64,000 nucleotides of DNA from Cyprinodon diabolis. Its lineage: Eukaryota > Chordata > Actinopteri > Cyprinodontiformes > Cyprinodontidae. The stretch is from positions 34,969,317 to 35,033,316 of the forward strand of contig CM060082.1 in the NCBI GenBank assembly GCA_030533445.1, in the 5' to 3' direction. Each line of letters opens with the position of its first letter. The stretch's first letter is position 1. The notes below the pieces were generated by a model. The model saw nothing but the letters and a program-made list of their open reading frames with translations. It was not told the origin of the DNA and did not search any database. The position numbers and the translations under genes are program-made. Positions 11,136-21,445 of this stretch are shown here, piece by piece.

Positions 11136-11563
11136 CTGCACAAAGATCGCCACTGCGCTAGCAACGAGCATGCTTTTAACTGGGGGCGTGTAGCAGTTAT
11201 CGCCGTAAAGCAAGACCGACTCTCGCGAGACTTCTGAGCCTGTGGGTGCGGGCCGAGGGCTCCTGCAATTGCAAGTGCGGTATTTCCCCCACAGACCACC
11301 AGGGCGGCCGAGAATACCTTTGCTCAACCTGAAATGACTCATTTAATCATCCAAAACGTTATGGAACACATTAATTAACTGAAAAATGTTGCATATTTTG
11401 CCTTTAATGTTCACAAATCATGAAAGGAACAATATATTAGTACAAATATTGATGTTTAAAAAGGAATCATAGGCGACCAGCCAAGATCCAGCCAACGACC
11501 CACCAAGGAAAGTGGGGAAATTTTGAAGTGCTACTACTGTATGAGCATTTCTAAGAAGAGGAA

Positions 11564-12120
11564 ACCAATTCAATTCAATTCAGTTTATTTATATAGCGCC
11601 AAATTCACAACACATGTCATCTCAAGGCACTTTACAGTTCAACCAGATCATACAGTCAAATTGATACAAAGTTTTCTATCTAAGGAAAACCAGTTGATTG
11701 CATTGACTCATTGATTCAAATACAATCCAGGAAACACACAGCCAGGCAGACGAGCTCCAAGGCAGCTCCCATGCCAGAGGATGAAGAGAGCACATCCACC
11801 CAGCCACGGCCAGAGAAACAGGACCACACTGGAAAACAGGCCAATCTCCAACATCTACAAACAAGGGTGTTGATGGAAGCAGCACAGCTGATGTTTCTTT
11901 CCTGGATGACGTCACAGCCAAACAGGAACAGACGAGGCAAAGCTACTCTGAGTGAAAGCAGAGAGAGCAGAACGTTAGAGATTGAACTAACAGATTCTGC
12001 AGAATAGGAGAACAGAGAGAGAATGAAGCAGAAAGATGAAATGGGGGTCCCTATGTCCTCCAAAAGTCTAAGCCTATAGCAGCATAACTTTAAAAACAGC
12101 TCAGGATAACCTGAGCCACC
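11564..12120 (-). repeat. 3'UTR and tail of the L2-type LINE
   Basis: The plus strand reads CAGTTTATTTATATAGCGCC, CATCTCAAGGCACTTTACAG and AACCAGTTGATTGCATTGAC, then jumps from TACAATCC to AGGAAACACACAGCCAGGCA. In the copy at 38652-39407 about 200 bp (CTCACACTAAGCATGCTTG through to the word CCTGTCC) lie between these two words. This copy therefore has an internal 3'UTR deletion, or belongs to a shorter subfamily. The tail consists of short TGAAT/TTGAA units. Confidence 0.8.
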
Positions 12121-15100
12121 CTAACTATAAGCTTTATCAAAAAGGAAAGTTTTAAGCCTAGTCTTAAAAGTAGACAGAGTGTCTGCCTCACGGACTAAAA
12201 CTGGTAGTTGGTTCCACAGGAGAGGAGCCTGATAACTAAAAGATCTGCCTCCCATTCTACTTTTAGAAATTCTAGGAACCACTAGAAAACCTGCAGATTG
12301 AGAGTGAAGTGCTCTGTTAGGAACATAAGGAACAATCAGATCTCTGATATAAGATGGAGCTTGGCCATTTAAGGCTTTATATGTGAGAAGGAGGATTTTA
12401 AATTCAATTCTTGATTTAACAGGAAGCCAATGAAGAGAAGCCAGGATAGGAGAGATATGATCTCTCTTTTTAATTTTCATCAGAACTCTGGCTGCAGCAT
12501 TTTGGATCAGCTGAAGGCTTTTAACTACAGTTTGTGGACTTCCTGATAGTAAAGAATTACAATAGTCCAGCCTTGAAGTAACAAATGCATGGACTAGTTT
12601 CTCAGCATCACCCCTGGACAGGAGATTTCTAATTTTTGCAATATTCCTCAGATGAAAGAAGGAAATTCTAGAAACCTCTTTGATCTGGGATTTAAATGAC
12701 AGGTCCTGATCAAAAATAACACCAAGATTTTTTACTTTATTATCTGAAATCAGTTTAATCCCATCCAAATGAAGTGACTGGCTAATCAGCTTCTTTTTCA
12801 GAGACTCTGGTCCAAAGACTATAACTTCTGTTTTGTCTGCATTCAGAAGCAGAAAGTTAAGAGTCATCCAGGTTTTTATGTCTTCAAGACATGCCTGTAA
12901 TCTATGTAATGGGTTAGCTTCATCTGGATTTATAGACAGATATAGCTGGGTATCATCAGCATAACAGTGGAAATTAATCCCATGCTGTCTAATAACTCTA
13001 CCAATTGGGAGCATGTATAAAGTAAAGAGAATTGGTCCTAGCACTGATCCCTGTGGTACTCCACAGGTAACCTTTGAGCGTGTTGAAGATCTATCATTAA
13101 CATAAACAAACTGAATTCAATCAGATAGATAAGATTTAAACCAGTCTAGTGCTGTTCCTTTAATTCCAACAAAATATTCAAGTCTTTCTAAAAGAATATT
13201 ATGGTCAACTGTATCAAATGCAGCACTAAGATCCAACAGGACGAGCACAGATACGAGTCCATTATCTGAGGCCATGAGAATATCATTAGTGACTTTCACC
13301 AGAGCTGTTTCAGTGCTATGATGAGCTCTAAAGCCAGACTGAAACTCTTCAAAAAGTTCATTATGGTGTAAGTGGTCGCAAACTTGTTTGGCAACTACTT
13401 TCTCAAGAATTTTGGATAAGAAAGGAAGATTGGATATAGGTCTATAATTAACCAAGTCATCTGGGTCAAGAGACGGTTTCTTAAGCAGAGGTTTAATTAC
13501 AGCAACCTTAAAAGCTTTAGGTACATATCCCTGTAACAGAGATAGATTAATCACATCTAAAATGGAGGAGGAGATCAAAGGGAATACCTCCTTAAATAAC
13601 CTGGTTGGAACTGGATCTAACATACAAGTTGAAGGCTTAGATGAAGACAATAATTTTGCTAATTCAGAAAGTTCAACTGGATCAAAGCAGTCTAAACCCG
13701 GTTCAGATTCCATGACTACCTCAGGTACAATCGCGGATAGAGGAGTGCTTATGATCTTATTTTTAATAAGATCAATCTTATTTATAAAGAATCCCATAAA
13801 ATCATTGCTACTAAGAGCAGGTGGAATGGACGGTTCAACAGAGCTATGGCTCTGGGTGAGTTTGGCAACTGTATTAAAAAGAAATCTAGGATTATTCTTA
13901 TTCTCCTCTATTAATGAGGAGAAGTATGCTGCTCTTGCTTTACAAAGGGTCCTCTTATACAGCAGTAAACCATTTTTCCAGACTAGGAAGGACTCCCGCA
14001 GGCCTGTGGAGCGATATTTTCTCTCCAGTTTCCTAGCATTTTGCTTCAAAGTACACAGCTCTGCATTAAACCAAGGAGCAAGCTTTCTATTTTCAACGGT
14101 TTTCATTTTCAAGGGAGCTGCGTTGTCTAAGGCAGTACGCAGAGAACTAGCAACCGCATCAACAAAATCATCAACCTGTGAAGGGGAATAAGCTATGCTT
14201 TTGCACTCTGCAGCACTGCTCAGCGACACAGAGGAGAGAGAAAGTGAAGCAGATTCTTTAAAATTTATAACTGCACCATCTGATAAAGATCTACTAAAAT
14301 TGAACCTTCTTTTGGGGGAGGAGAACTCTGTTAAAGTAATCCTGAAGGTTATTAGAAAGTGGTCAGAGAGGACAGGGTTGTGAGGAAATACTGTTATTTC
14401 TTCACATTCTATGCCGTATGTCAGCACAAGATCCAAAGTATGAAGATGAGAATGTGTGGGACTATTCACATTTTGAACAAAGCCAATCGTGTCTAAGATA
14501 GCATTAAAGGCTGCTCTTAAGCTATCGCCTTCAATGTCAGCATGGATGTTAAAATCTCCCACTATGATGACCCTGTCAGTATTTAATACCAAATCAGAAA
14601 GGAACTCTGAAAACTCATCTAAAAATTCAGAGTAAGGACCTGGCGGACGATACAAAGTTACAAAAAGAAGAGGTTTTCTTGCCTTGAAATTTGGATGAGG
14701 GAAATTAAGGGTTAAATGTTCAAAAGAGTTGTAGGTATTAACTGTTTTGGGAGTAATCAGTAAGTCAGACTGGAAGATTGTTGCTACTCCTCCTCCTCGC
14801 CCAGAACTTCTGGGTATGTGAAAATTGAAATAGCTTGAAGGAGTTGCCTCGTTTATGCTCACATAATCCTCTTGCTGCAGCCAGGTTTCTGTAAGGCAAA
14901 ACAAGTCAATGTGATTATCACAAATCAAGTCATTAACTAGCAGACTTTTAGAGGAAAGAGATCTTATGTTAAACAGACCGCATTTAATTGTTTTAACTTT
15001 TTCCCCAATTGGAGTTATTTTGATTTTAATTAGATTATCATGATTTACTCCTTTGGGAATCTTTGCTAATTTATTAGATTTTGGTCGTGGGCAAGACACT

Positions 15101-15183
15101 GTCTGGATGGAGTAAAGAGTGGGTAACAGTAGAGAAGCTGCAGAGATGTGTGTTAAACTACAACTCTGCTTCCTGGTCTGCAC
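12121..15183 (-). pseudogene. LINE ORF2: endonuclease plus reverse transcriptase, one premature stop
   Basis: Read through, this is about 1020 codons. The endonuclease (about residues 60-290) shows [50 protein letters not shown] and SDHFLITF. The RT has [34 protein letters not shown] and motif [13 protein letters not shown] (about 650-661). After the interruption come [11 protein letters not shown] (motif B), YADDTQL (motif C, about 12963-12943) and the C-terminal QNAAARVLM and [10 protein letters not shown] blocks. The break is a single TGA at 13117-13119, directly after YLSD; the downstream frame is unchanged. Related elements usually have Arg here, so CGA to TGA is the simplest explanation. 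All visible catalytic residues are kept. Confidence 0.85.
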
Positions 15184-15192
15184 CCTGGGTGG

Positions 15193-15899
15193 TCAGGGTT
15201 TTGGAGGACTAATAAATGTGGCCAGATTCCTAGAAAGAAGAGCTGCACCATCCAAAGTGGGATGGATGCTGTCTCTCCGAATCAGACCAGGCTTTCCCCA
15301 AAAGGATTGCCAATTATTAATGTAGCCCACGTTGTTTTCAGGACACCACCTAGACAACCAGCGGTTGAATGACGACATGCGGCTAAACATGTCATCACTG
15401 GTCAGATCAGGGAGGGGACCAGAGAAAATTACGGAGTCCGACATTTTTTTGGCAAACTTACACACCGAAGCAACACTAATTTTAGTGACCTCCGATCGGC
15501 GTAACCGGGTGTCATTACCACCAGCGTGAATAACAATCTTACTGTATTTAACCTTATCCTTAGCCAGCAGTTTCAGGTAGGATTTGATGTCGCCCGTTCT
15601 GGCCCCCGGCAAACATTTGACTATGGTCCCTGGTGTCTCTAATGCCACGTTTCTGACTATGGAGCTGCCAATCACCAGAGTGGGCTTCTCAGTGGGTGTG
15701 TCACTGAGTGGGGAAAACCGGTTAGAAACGTGAACGGGTTGGTGGTGACCAGTGGGCAGAGATCCACGACTACGCTTTCTGCGTACAGTTACCCAATCGC
15801 CTGGCTGCTCAGGCACTTTTGGAGGACAGCTACTTGGGGGCCTACTTTAACTCCTGGATGTTCAACAGCCTGAAGCCTGGATTCTAACTCTGACACCAT
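15193..15899 (-). pseudogene. LINE ORF1 with SGNH-esterase domain
   Basis: The open part (15816-15193, 207 codons) starts with [15 protein letters not shown] and then shows an SGNH/GDSL esterase fold: block I IGSSIVRN (residues 49-56, nucleophile Ser51), block [11 protein letters not shown] (97-104) and block V DSIHPT (182-187, the catalytic Asp/His pair). Such esterase domains are known in ORF1 proteins of CR1 and zebrafish L2 LINEs, where they accompany RNA-binding functions of the retrotransposition particle. A plausible ATG at 15899 (MVSELESRLQ) starts a coiled-coil-like segment in a different frame, so a small indel separates it from the esterase part. The GTG at 15816 is probably not the real start. 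It ends 9 bp before the ORF2 start. Confidence 0.75.
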
Positions 15900-15959
15900 C
15901 TTAGTTTATGTAATGATGTAATTTTCAAATAATTAACCACAACTATAAAATCTCTTCAG

Positions 15960-16350
15960 CCCCCTTTATGCAGCCCAGGCCCTCTGCAATGTATAATCCA
16001 AGACATTTTACATATTTGAAATGGTCTACTACTTCTCCCTTAATGCCCAGACCTGAGATCAGCATGGTCCTCAAAGACCAGAGGCCAGTGATGATTTATT
16101 TTTTCTATTGCTGAGCTCAAGTTTGTCAGTGCACCAGACCACAAGCTCTTTCAATTCTTCCCCCATCTTAGATCAGGGAGTTGAAGCCATTGATGGGTGC
16201 ACAGTCATTGTTGTACAGCATCTTCAGTACAATACTGGGCTCAGAACACAGTCTTGTTGAACATCAGTGTTGTGCACGATGGCGGAAAATGGTGTAGGTG
16301 TCCATTCTGTTATGCTGCGGTCTGTTAGTCAGAAAGTCTGTGATAAACAA
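15960..16350 (-). pseudogene. Degenerate LINE reverse-transcriptase fragment
   Basis: Read on the minus strand, the piece near 16350-16240 gives a diverged FLTDR block, then IVHNT and QDCVLSPVLY (RT motif B region, normally PQGCVLSP). The stretch near 16170-16080 encodes a diverged version of the WCTDN/LSSN block that follows motif C. Several stops are present. It resembles the 4270-7600 LINE family more than the L2 next to it, and is clearly older than either. Confidence 0.5.
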
Positions 16351-17080
16351 ACAGAAGATGTCTCCACTTTGCAGTCTATACAAGCTACAGCACCAACACA
16401 TGGACAATCCTCAACAACAAAACTGACAGCAAAACGTGATCTATAGAAACTAATAAAAACAATAAAGAAACATGAACCTGAGATAAGAAAGAACCAAACA
16501 CAAGGACATTGATGTTTTTTCTTTTTTTAGTGGGCTCCTGTTTGATTTAAAAGAACATCTTTGCACCCCCCCTCCAACCAGTCAACTGCAGAAAACTAAA
16601 TAAACTTACCCCCCTTTAATCACAACACTGTAAAGTGTAATTTATTTGCTTCTTCTACCAAGTCCTTTCTGCAATTGCACAAAGCCCCCACACAATGGTT
16701 GCACCCCCACTTTGAAAACCACTAGCCAGTAGTCAGTGTTGAGTTATTGGTACTGAATAGAGAGTTTAGGCCTGTAGGTATAGCTTGAGAATCTTCTAAC
16801 AGTAACACCTTATTCAATGTGCTGTATACTGTAGAAACTGTATCTTGGATTCTACTTTCCATGTTTCTTCAGTGATTCTTTATGTTTGATCAGTTTCTTT
16901 AGATCAAGTAATTTTCTGCAGGCACTATTTATTTATAGTATAATATTTATTTATAGTATTATATTTATTTATAGTGCCCACAGATGCATTTAAGACGGGG
17001 CTTAAGGATCCTTACCGATTTGAGGTATTTGAATAGATTGTGGGAAACAACGGAAAACAAACCACATTGCTAATGATGCT
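16351..17080. other. Intergenic DNA with a short tandem repeat
   Basis: No coding feature. Positions about 16924-16976 hold three copies of a 20-bp unit (TATTTATTTATAGTATAATA type), bounded by GGCACTAT on the left and ATAGTGCC on the right, so the whole can form a hairpin. The Gypsy element begins right after. Confidence 0.5.
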
Positions 17081-17085
17081 ACAAA

Positions 17086-17225
17086 TGTAATGGCATGTTA
17101 TGGACACTTGGTGGCACTCTGAGAGTGAATGGAAAAATGTAGAAGAAGAAGAAAAAGTTAATAAAGTTATCCAGTTACATCCTGATCGTTGTGTCCTTGA
17201 ATACAGGGAATAGAGGAACAATACC
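17086..17225 (+). repeat. 5' LTR of the Gypsy element
   Basis: Begins TGTAATGGCATGTTATGGAC and ends GAACAATACC directly before the primer-binding site. The 3' LTR ends in ACA, so the terminal CC here is probably mutated from the usual CA. The LTR is very short and contains an AATAAAG-like word (GTTAATAAAGTTATCC), a possible polyadenylation signal. Confidence 0.9.
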
Positions 17226-17243
17226 TGGTGTCAGAAGATCATA
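17226..17243 (+). promoter_or_regulatory. Primer-binding site
   Basis: TGGTGTCAGAAGATCATA starts at the base following the LTR. The leading TGG pairs with the CCA end of a tRNA. The word TGGTGTCAGAAG resembles a tRNA-Leu-type PBS, but the tRNA assignment is from memory and should be checked against fish tRNA 3' ends. Confidence 0.7.
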
Positions 17244-17392
17244 ACTCACGACAGAAGGAGTCTAGTTACACAGATAACGTGTCGGAGAAGTTATACGTTG
17301 GGAAGAAAAAAACGGATCACCTGCGGTGCAAGGAAAAGCAGTGAGTCGGCGAAAGCTAAAAACAAGCTAGCGACTAGCTAAAAGCACGAAGC

Positions 17393-20300
17393 ATGGACAA
17401 CGTATTTACCATTACCCCACCGGGACCGTTCGATTTCGAGCCAAGCTCGTGGCCAGCATGGATAAAAAGATTCGAACGTTTCAGAATGGCGTCTGGATTG
17501 ACGGAAAAAGAAGGCGCATACCAGGTGAATACTCTCATTTACACAATGGGGGACAAGGCTGATGATATCCTGAGTTCATTGCAACTAACAGAAGAAAAAC
17601 AAAAGGACTATAAGGAGGTAAAAGAGGCTTTTGATGGACATTTTATCGGAGTGCATAATGTTATTTATGAACGAGCCAAGTTTAATAAGAGATGTCAGGA
17701 AGTCGGCGAATCCGCAGAGAATTTTATCACCGCTGTGCATAAGCTGGCTGAACACTGCAACTACGGCCTCTTACGCGAGGAGATGATCCGAGATAGGATT
17801 GTTGTCGGCATACGTGACGCCAAATTGTCTGAAAGATTGCAACTTAACCCAGTGTTGGATTTGCATACGGCCATTGTTCAAGTGAGGCAGCACGAGGTGG
17901 TGAAAAAGCAACAAGCTGTTCTGCGGTCAGCTGAGTCACCAGGGCAAATGGATGCAGTTTTTCATAACTATAAGAGACAGGCTCATAAAAATAAATCTTG
18001 GCAACGTGCCAACCCTTCTCAGCCTCATGCTGCCACAACAACGTCCAAACAATGTGGAAAGTGTGGCAAAACCCCAAAACATTCATGGACTGAGTGCCCA
18101 GCTAAAGATGTTGTGTGCAGAATATGCCATAAAAGGGGACACTTTGCGAAAGTGTGCAGATCAGCTCAAAAGCTGGAATCCATTGAAGAGGACGCAGCTG
18201 GGGCTTATCTAGGAACTATTGACCACCCACATTTGTCGACATGGACAGAAATACTTACCATAAACGGCAGCCCGTTGCGTTTTAAGGTGGATACTGGCGC
18301 GTCTGTGACTGCCATCCCAGAGACGGAATATGTACAGGATCGATATGGCAAATACACAGCGCCACAAAGACCACTGCTGGGGCCCGCCAATCAACCTCTG
18401 GATGTTAAAGGGCAAGTGCAGGCTGTCATTCAGAGAGGCAACAGAAAGATTGAGGAGGAGGTGTTCATTGTGAAGGACCTGAGCACACCCTTACTGGGCC
18501 TCCCTGCAATTCGCAGACTGCAGATGATTCCACAGCTTCATAGCATAGACGATGCAGAGGCATACTTCCGCTCAACCTACCCAGATGTCTTCACAGGGCT
18601 AGGTAAACTTAAAGGAGAGTACAAATTTAAGCTGAAAGACGATGCAACACCCTATGTTCTCTCTGCTCCGCGTCGTGTAGCCATTCCCCTCCGCAGCAAA
18701 GTGAAAGAGGAATTGGACCGGATGGAGAAGATGGGGGTCATAGGCCGCGTGGAAGAACCAACTGAATGGTGCGCAGGCATGGTCCCTATTGTGAAAACAT
18801 CAGGGAAAATACGCATTTGTGTAGATTTAACACATCTGAATGAGAATGTCATCAGGGAGAGGCTTATCTTACCGGCAGTGGATGAGACGCTAGCCAAGCT
18901 AGAAGGAGCCAGGATCTTCACAAAGCTCGACGCGACATCAGGCTTCTGGCTGGTACCGCTTCATAAAGACTCAATGCTGTTGACCACGTTCATCACACCA
19001 GAGGGACGCTACTACTTCAAGAGGCTCCCTTTTGGAATATCTTCGGCTCCAGAACATTTTCAGAAGAGGATTTCTCAGCTGATTGATGGTATTGACGGAG
19101 CCCTGTGCCATGCTGATGATGCCCTTGTCACGGGAAAGGATCGAGCAGAGCATGACAAACGGCTGCACAAAGTGCTACAGAAATTCAGAGAAGCTGGACT
19201 TACTCTGAATGAGAAATGCCAGTTTGCTAAGGGTGAAATTCGATTCCTGGGCCATGTCATAAACTCAACAGGCATCAGAGCAGACCCAGATAAAATAAAA
19301 GCGATCCTTGATATGAAGGATGTGGGGGACGTTCGCCGTTTCATGGGCATGGTGAATTACGTGGGCAAATTTTCACCACGTCTGCCTGACCTGACAAAGC
19401 CCATCCGTGACCTGTTAAAGTCAGAGAACAGCTGGATATGGCAGTCACCCCAACAGAGAGCGTTCCTGGAGACGAAAAAGGAACTAGGGTCAGAGACTGT
19501 GTTAGCCCAATACAGCCCGAGTCACGAAACCATGGTATCAGCTGATGCTTCTTCCTATGGACTGGGAGGGATGTTGACACAAAAACAGCCTGACGGTGAA
19601 TGGAGACCTGTAGTTTTCATTTCTAGAAGTCTGACCAAGGCCGAATCGCGGTACGCCCAAATAGAAAAAGAGGCTTTAGCTCTGACCTGGGCGTGTGAGC
19701 GCCTGCGAGGATACCTGAGTGGGCAGGATTTTACTATAAGGACTAATCACAAGCCACTTATAACCCTCCTGAAGTCCAGAGCACTGGACGACCTCCCTCC
19801 AAGGATTATCAGATTCAGGCTTAGATTGCTAAGATTTAATTTCAACATAATCCATGTCCCAGGCAAAAACTTGATAACCGCTGATGCCCTGTCGAGAGCG
19901 CCTCTTCCAACCACGGCTACGGAGGCAGAGCAAGACCTGGAAAAAGAATGTAAAGCGTACCTGGACAGTGTAGTAGAAAACCTCCCAGCCACACCGACAA
20001 AGCTGGAACAGATTAAGAGGGCGCAAACCTCAGACAACACATGCAAACGTCTCAGTCACTACATTGCAAATGGCTGGCCTGAACACAGACGAGATGTACA
20101 CGAGCTGCTGCTGCCCTACTGGCCGGACAGGTCAGTTCTGGACGATGGAGGATTACTCATGAAAGGTGAGAGACTCATAATACCTGAAAGCATGAGACCT
20201 GATATCCTGCAGAGACTTTACCAGGGACACCAAGGCATCAACAAATGCCTAGCTAGAGCTACAGAATCAGTCTGGTGGCCAGGCATCACGTCTGCTGTGA

Positions 20301-21175
20301 AACAGATGATGGAGAGATGTGAGATTTGCGCACGGGAAGCTCACACAGCAGTCGAGCCCCTGCTCACTACCGACCTCCCAAACAGACCATGGCAGAGAGT
20401 CGCGGCAGATCTTTTCCAATGGCAGAATGGGAATTACTTAGTCATGATAGACTACTTTTCTCGATTTATCGAAGTTTGCAACCTACCAAACAGCACATCT
20501 GCAAAACAGACTATTGCAAGAATTAAAGCTGTGTTTGCTAGGTATGGATGCCCAGAATTGCTCGTCACGGACAACAGCCCACAATTTTCCTTTCATGAAT
20601 TCGCTCTGTTTGCACAAGAGTATGACTTCAGGCACGTGACAAGCAGCCCCCGTTATCCTCAGAGCAATGGGGAGGCTGAACGGGCCGTCAGACCCGTGAA
20701 GTCCCTTTTGGAGAAAGAGGGAGATTTCCATAAGGCTCTGTTGGCCTACAGGGCCACCCCATTGGCACATGGGAGCTCCCCAGCACAACTACTGATGGGG
20801 AGGAGAATCAGAACACCAGTCCCTGTGTCACCGGAGCAGTTACAACCAAAGTGGCCGGATCTCAAGACATTCAGAGAAAAGGACACTGCCTTGAAACTGA
20901 AACAACAACAAACGTTCAACCGGAGACACCGTACTCAAACTCTGCCACCTCTTCAGCCCGGACAGCAAGTGTGGATCAGACCCACACGCACCAGTGGGAC
21001 GGTTGTGGGACCTGCACCTACACCGCGCTCATATGAGGTGGAAACCCCGGAAGGAGGACGGATGCGGCGCAACCGTTCACAACTCAGAGAGGTACCAGTA
21101 CCTCCAACATCAGGTGAGGTGACGACGACTACGTCAGGGAGACTGTCCAGGGCTCCTGAAAGACTGGACCTTTGA
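17393..21175 (+). CDS. Gag-Pol polyprotein of a Ty3/Gypsy retrotransposon
   Basis: 1260 residues, one uninterrupted frame. Gag: residues 1-220, then two zinc knuckles at 221-255 (CX2CX5HX4C and CX2CX4HX4C). Protease: VDTGASVTAIP with DTG at 300-302. Reverse transcriptase: CVDLTHLNE (Asp478), FGISSAPEHFQ and CHADDALV with the catalytic pair Asp575/Asp576. RNase H: Asp718 (SADASSYG), Glu758/Glu760, Asp831 (TADALSR). Integrase: GHQG (His946), CEIC (976-979), then the triad Asp1006, Asp1060, Glu1096, with exactly 35 residues between the last two. Gag and pol are fused with no frameshift or stop, so all products would come from proteolysis. The tyrosine of LYQGH (943) stands where I expect the first zinc-binding His. 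The DNA copy would be made in cytoplasmic particles and integrated in the nucleus. Confidence 0.95.
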   Translation: MDNVFTITPPGPFDFEPSSWPAWIKRFERFRMASGLTEKEGAYQVNTLIYTMGDKADDILSSLQLTEEKQKDYKEVKEAFDGHFIGVHNVIYERAKFNKRCQEVGESAENFITAVHKLAEHCNYGLLREEMIRDRIVVGIRDAKLSERLQLNPVLDLHTAIVQVRQHEVVKKQQAVLRSAESPGQMDAVFHNYKRQAHKNKSWQRANPSQPHAATTTSKQCGKCGKTPKHSWTECPAKDVVCRICHKRGHFAKVCRSAQKLESIEEDAAGAYLGTIDHPHLSTWTEILTINGSPLRFKVDTGASVTAIPETEYVQDRYGKYTAPQRPLLGPANQPLDVKGQVQAVIQRGNRKIEEEVFIVKDLSTPLLGLPAIRRLQMIPQLHSIDDAEAYFRSTYPDVFTGLGKLKGEYKFKLKDDATPYVLSAPRRVAIPLRSKVKEELDRMEKMGVIGRVEEPTEWCAGMVPIVKTSGKIRICVDLTHLNENVIRERLILPAVDETLAKLEGARIFTKLDATSGFWLVPLHKDSMLLTTFITPEGRYYFKRLPFGISSAPEHFQKRISQLIDGIDGALCHADDALVTGKDRAEHDKRLHKVLQKFREAGLTLNEKCQFAKGEIRFLGHVINSTGIRADPDKIKAILDMKDVGDVRRFMGMVNYVGKFSPRLPDLTKPIRDLLKSENSWIWQSPQQRAFLETKKELGSETVLAQYSPSHETMVSADASSYGLGGMLTQKQPDGEWRPVVFISRSLTKAESRYAQIEKEALALTWACERLRGYLSGQDFTIRTNHKPLITLLKSRALDDLPPRIIRFRLRLLRFNFNIIHVPGKNLITADALSRAPLPTTATEAEQDLEKECKAYLDSVVENLPATPTKLEQIKRAQTSDNTCKRLSHYIANGWPEHRRDVHELLLPYWPDRSVLDDGGLLMKGERLIIPESMRPDILQRLYQGHQGINKCLARATESVWWPGITSAVKQMMERCEICAREAHTAVEPLLTTDLPNRPWQRVAADLFQWQNGNYLVMIDYFSRFIEVCNLPNSTSAKQTIARIKAVFARYGCPELLVTDNSPQFSFHEFALFAQEYDFRHVTSSPRYPQSNGEAERAVRPVKSLLEKEGDFHKALLAYRATPLAHGSSPAQLLMGRRIRTPVPVSPEQLQPKWPDLKTFREKDTALKLKQQQTFNRRHRTQTLPPLQPGQQVWIRPTRTSGTVVGPAPTPRSYEVETPEGGRMRRNRSQLREVPVPPTSGEVTTTTSGRLSRAPERLDL

Positions 21176-21432
21176 ACAGTATACACACATGCACATCACG
21201 GTGGACAAGGAAGAAAAACAATAAGACATGTTAAAAAGAAAAAAAAAAGTCACTATTTCCTGTTTGAAAGTTGAAATGTTATTAGGAAAGGCAGGTTCTG
21301 GTTGTTGAAAACTAAAGGTTTAAGTAATAGCCACAGTGAAATGGAATGTCTTCTGTTAGCCGCTCAGGTTACGTCCATTGATGAATATATTACAATGATT
21401 TGAAGTTCTGCCAAATCGGTTTAACGTTTATC
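21176..21432 (+). other. Gypsy 3' untranslated region
   Basis: Between the gag-pol stop and the polypurine tract. There is no open envelope-like frame, only an A-rich run near 21230-21250. The element is therefore envelope-less. Confidence 0.8.
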
Positions 21433-21445
21433 TAAAAGGGGGAGA
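21433..21445 (+). promoter_or_regulatory. Polypurine tract
   Basis: TAAAAGGGGGAGA lies directly before the 3' LTR, as expected for the primer of plus-strand DNA synthesis. Confidence 0.85.

Larger units (their letters stand above)
10121..11407. mobile_element. TTAA-flanked non-autonomous DNA transposon (piggyBac/Kolobok-like)
   Basis: The ends read TTAA-AGGTACACTATGCAAC on the left (10121-10140) and, inverted, GTTGCATATTTTGCCT-TTAA on the right (11388-11407). The duplicated TTAA plus a partly matching inverted repeat (AGG...ATGCAAC) fits a TTAA-specific family such as piggyBac or Kolobok. No transposase is present. Its body is interrupted at 10287-11135 by a second MITE; the two outer parts (10125-10286 and 11136-11403) together make about 430 bp. 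Confidence 0.6.
11564..15905 (-). mobile_element. Nearly intact L2-type LINE with esterase ORF1
   Basis: A full-length element on the minus strand: 5'UTR/ORF1 start near 15899, ORF1 to 15193, ORF2 15183-12121, 3'UTR and then a short tandem tail (TGAAT units; ATTCAATTCAATTC on the plus strand at about 11566-11580). An esterase-like ORF1, an endonuclease plus RT ORF2 and a microsatellite tail without poly(A) are features of the CR1/L2 branch. Only two coding lesions are seen: a frameshift near the start of ORF1 and one TGA in ORF2. The 3'UTR lacks about 200 bp present in the copy at 38.7 kb. Further 3' ends of the same family lie at 38.7, 47.4 and 51.7 kb. Confidence 0.85.

Noticed and set aside
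13562..14191. 209-codon plus-strand frame
   Set aside because: Antisense shadow of the L2 reverse transcriptase/endonuclease frame, which has all expected motifs on the minus strand.
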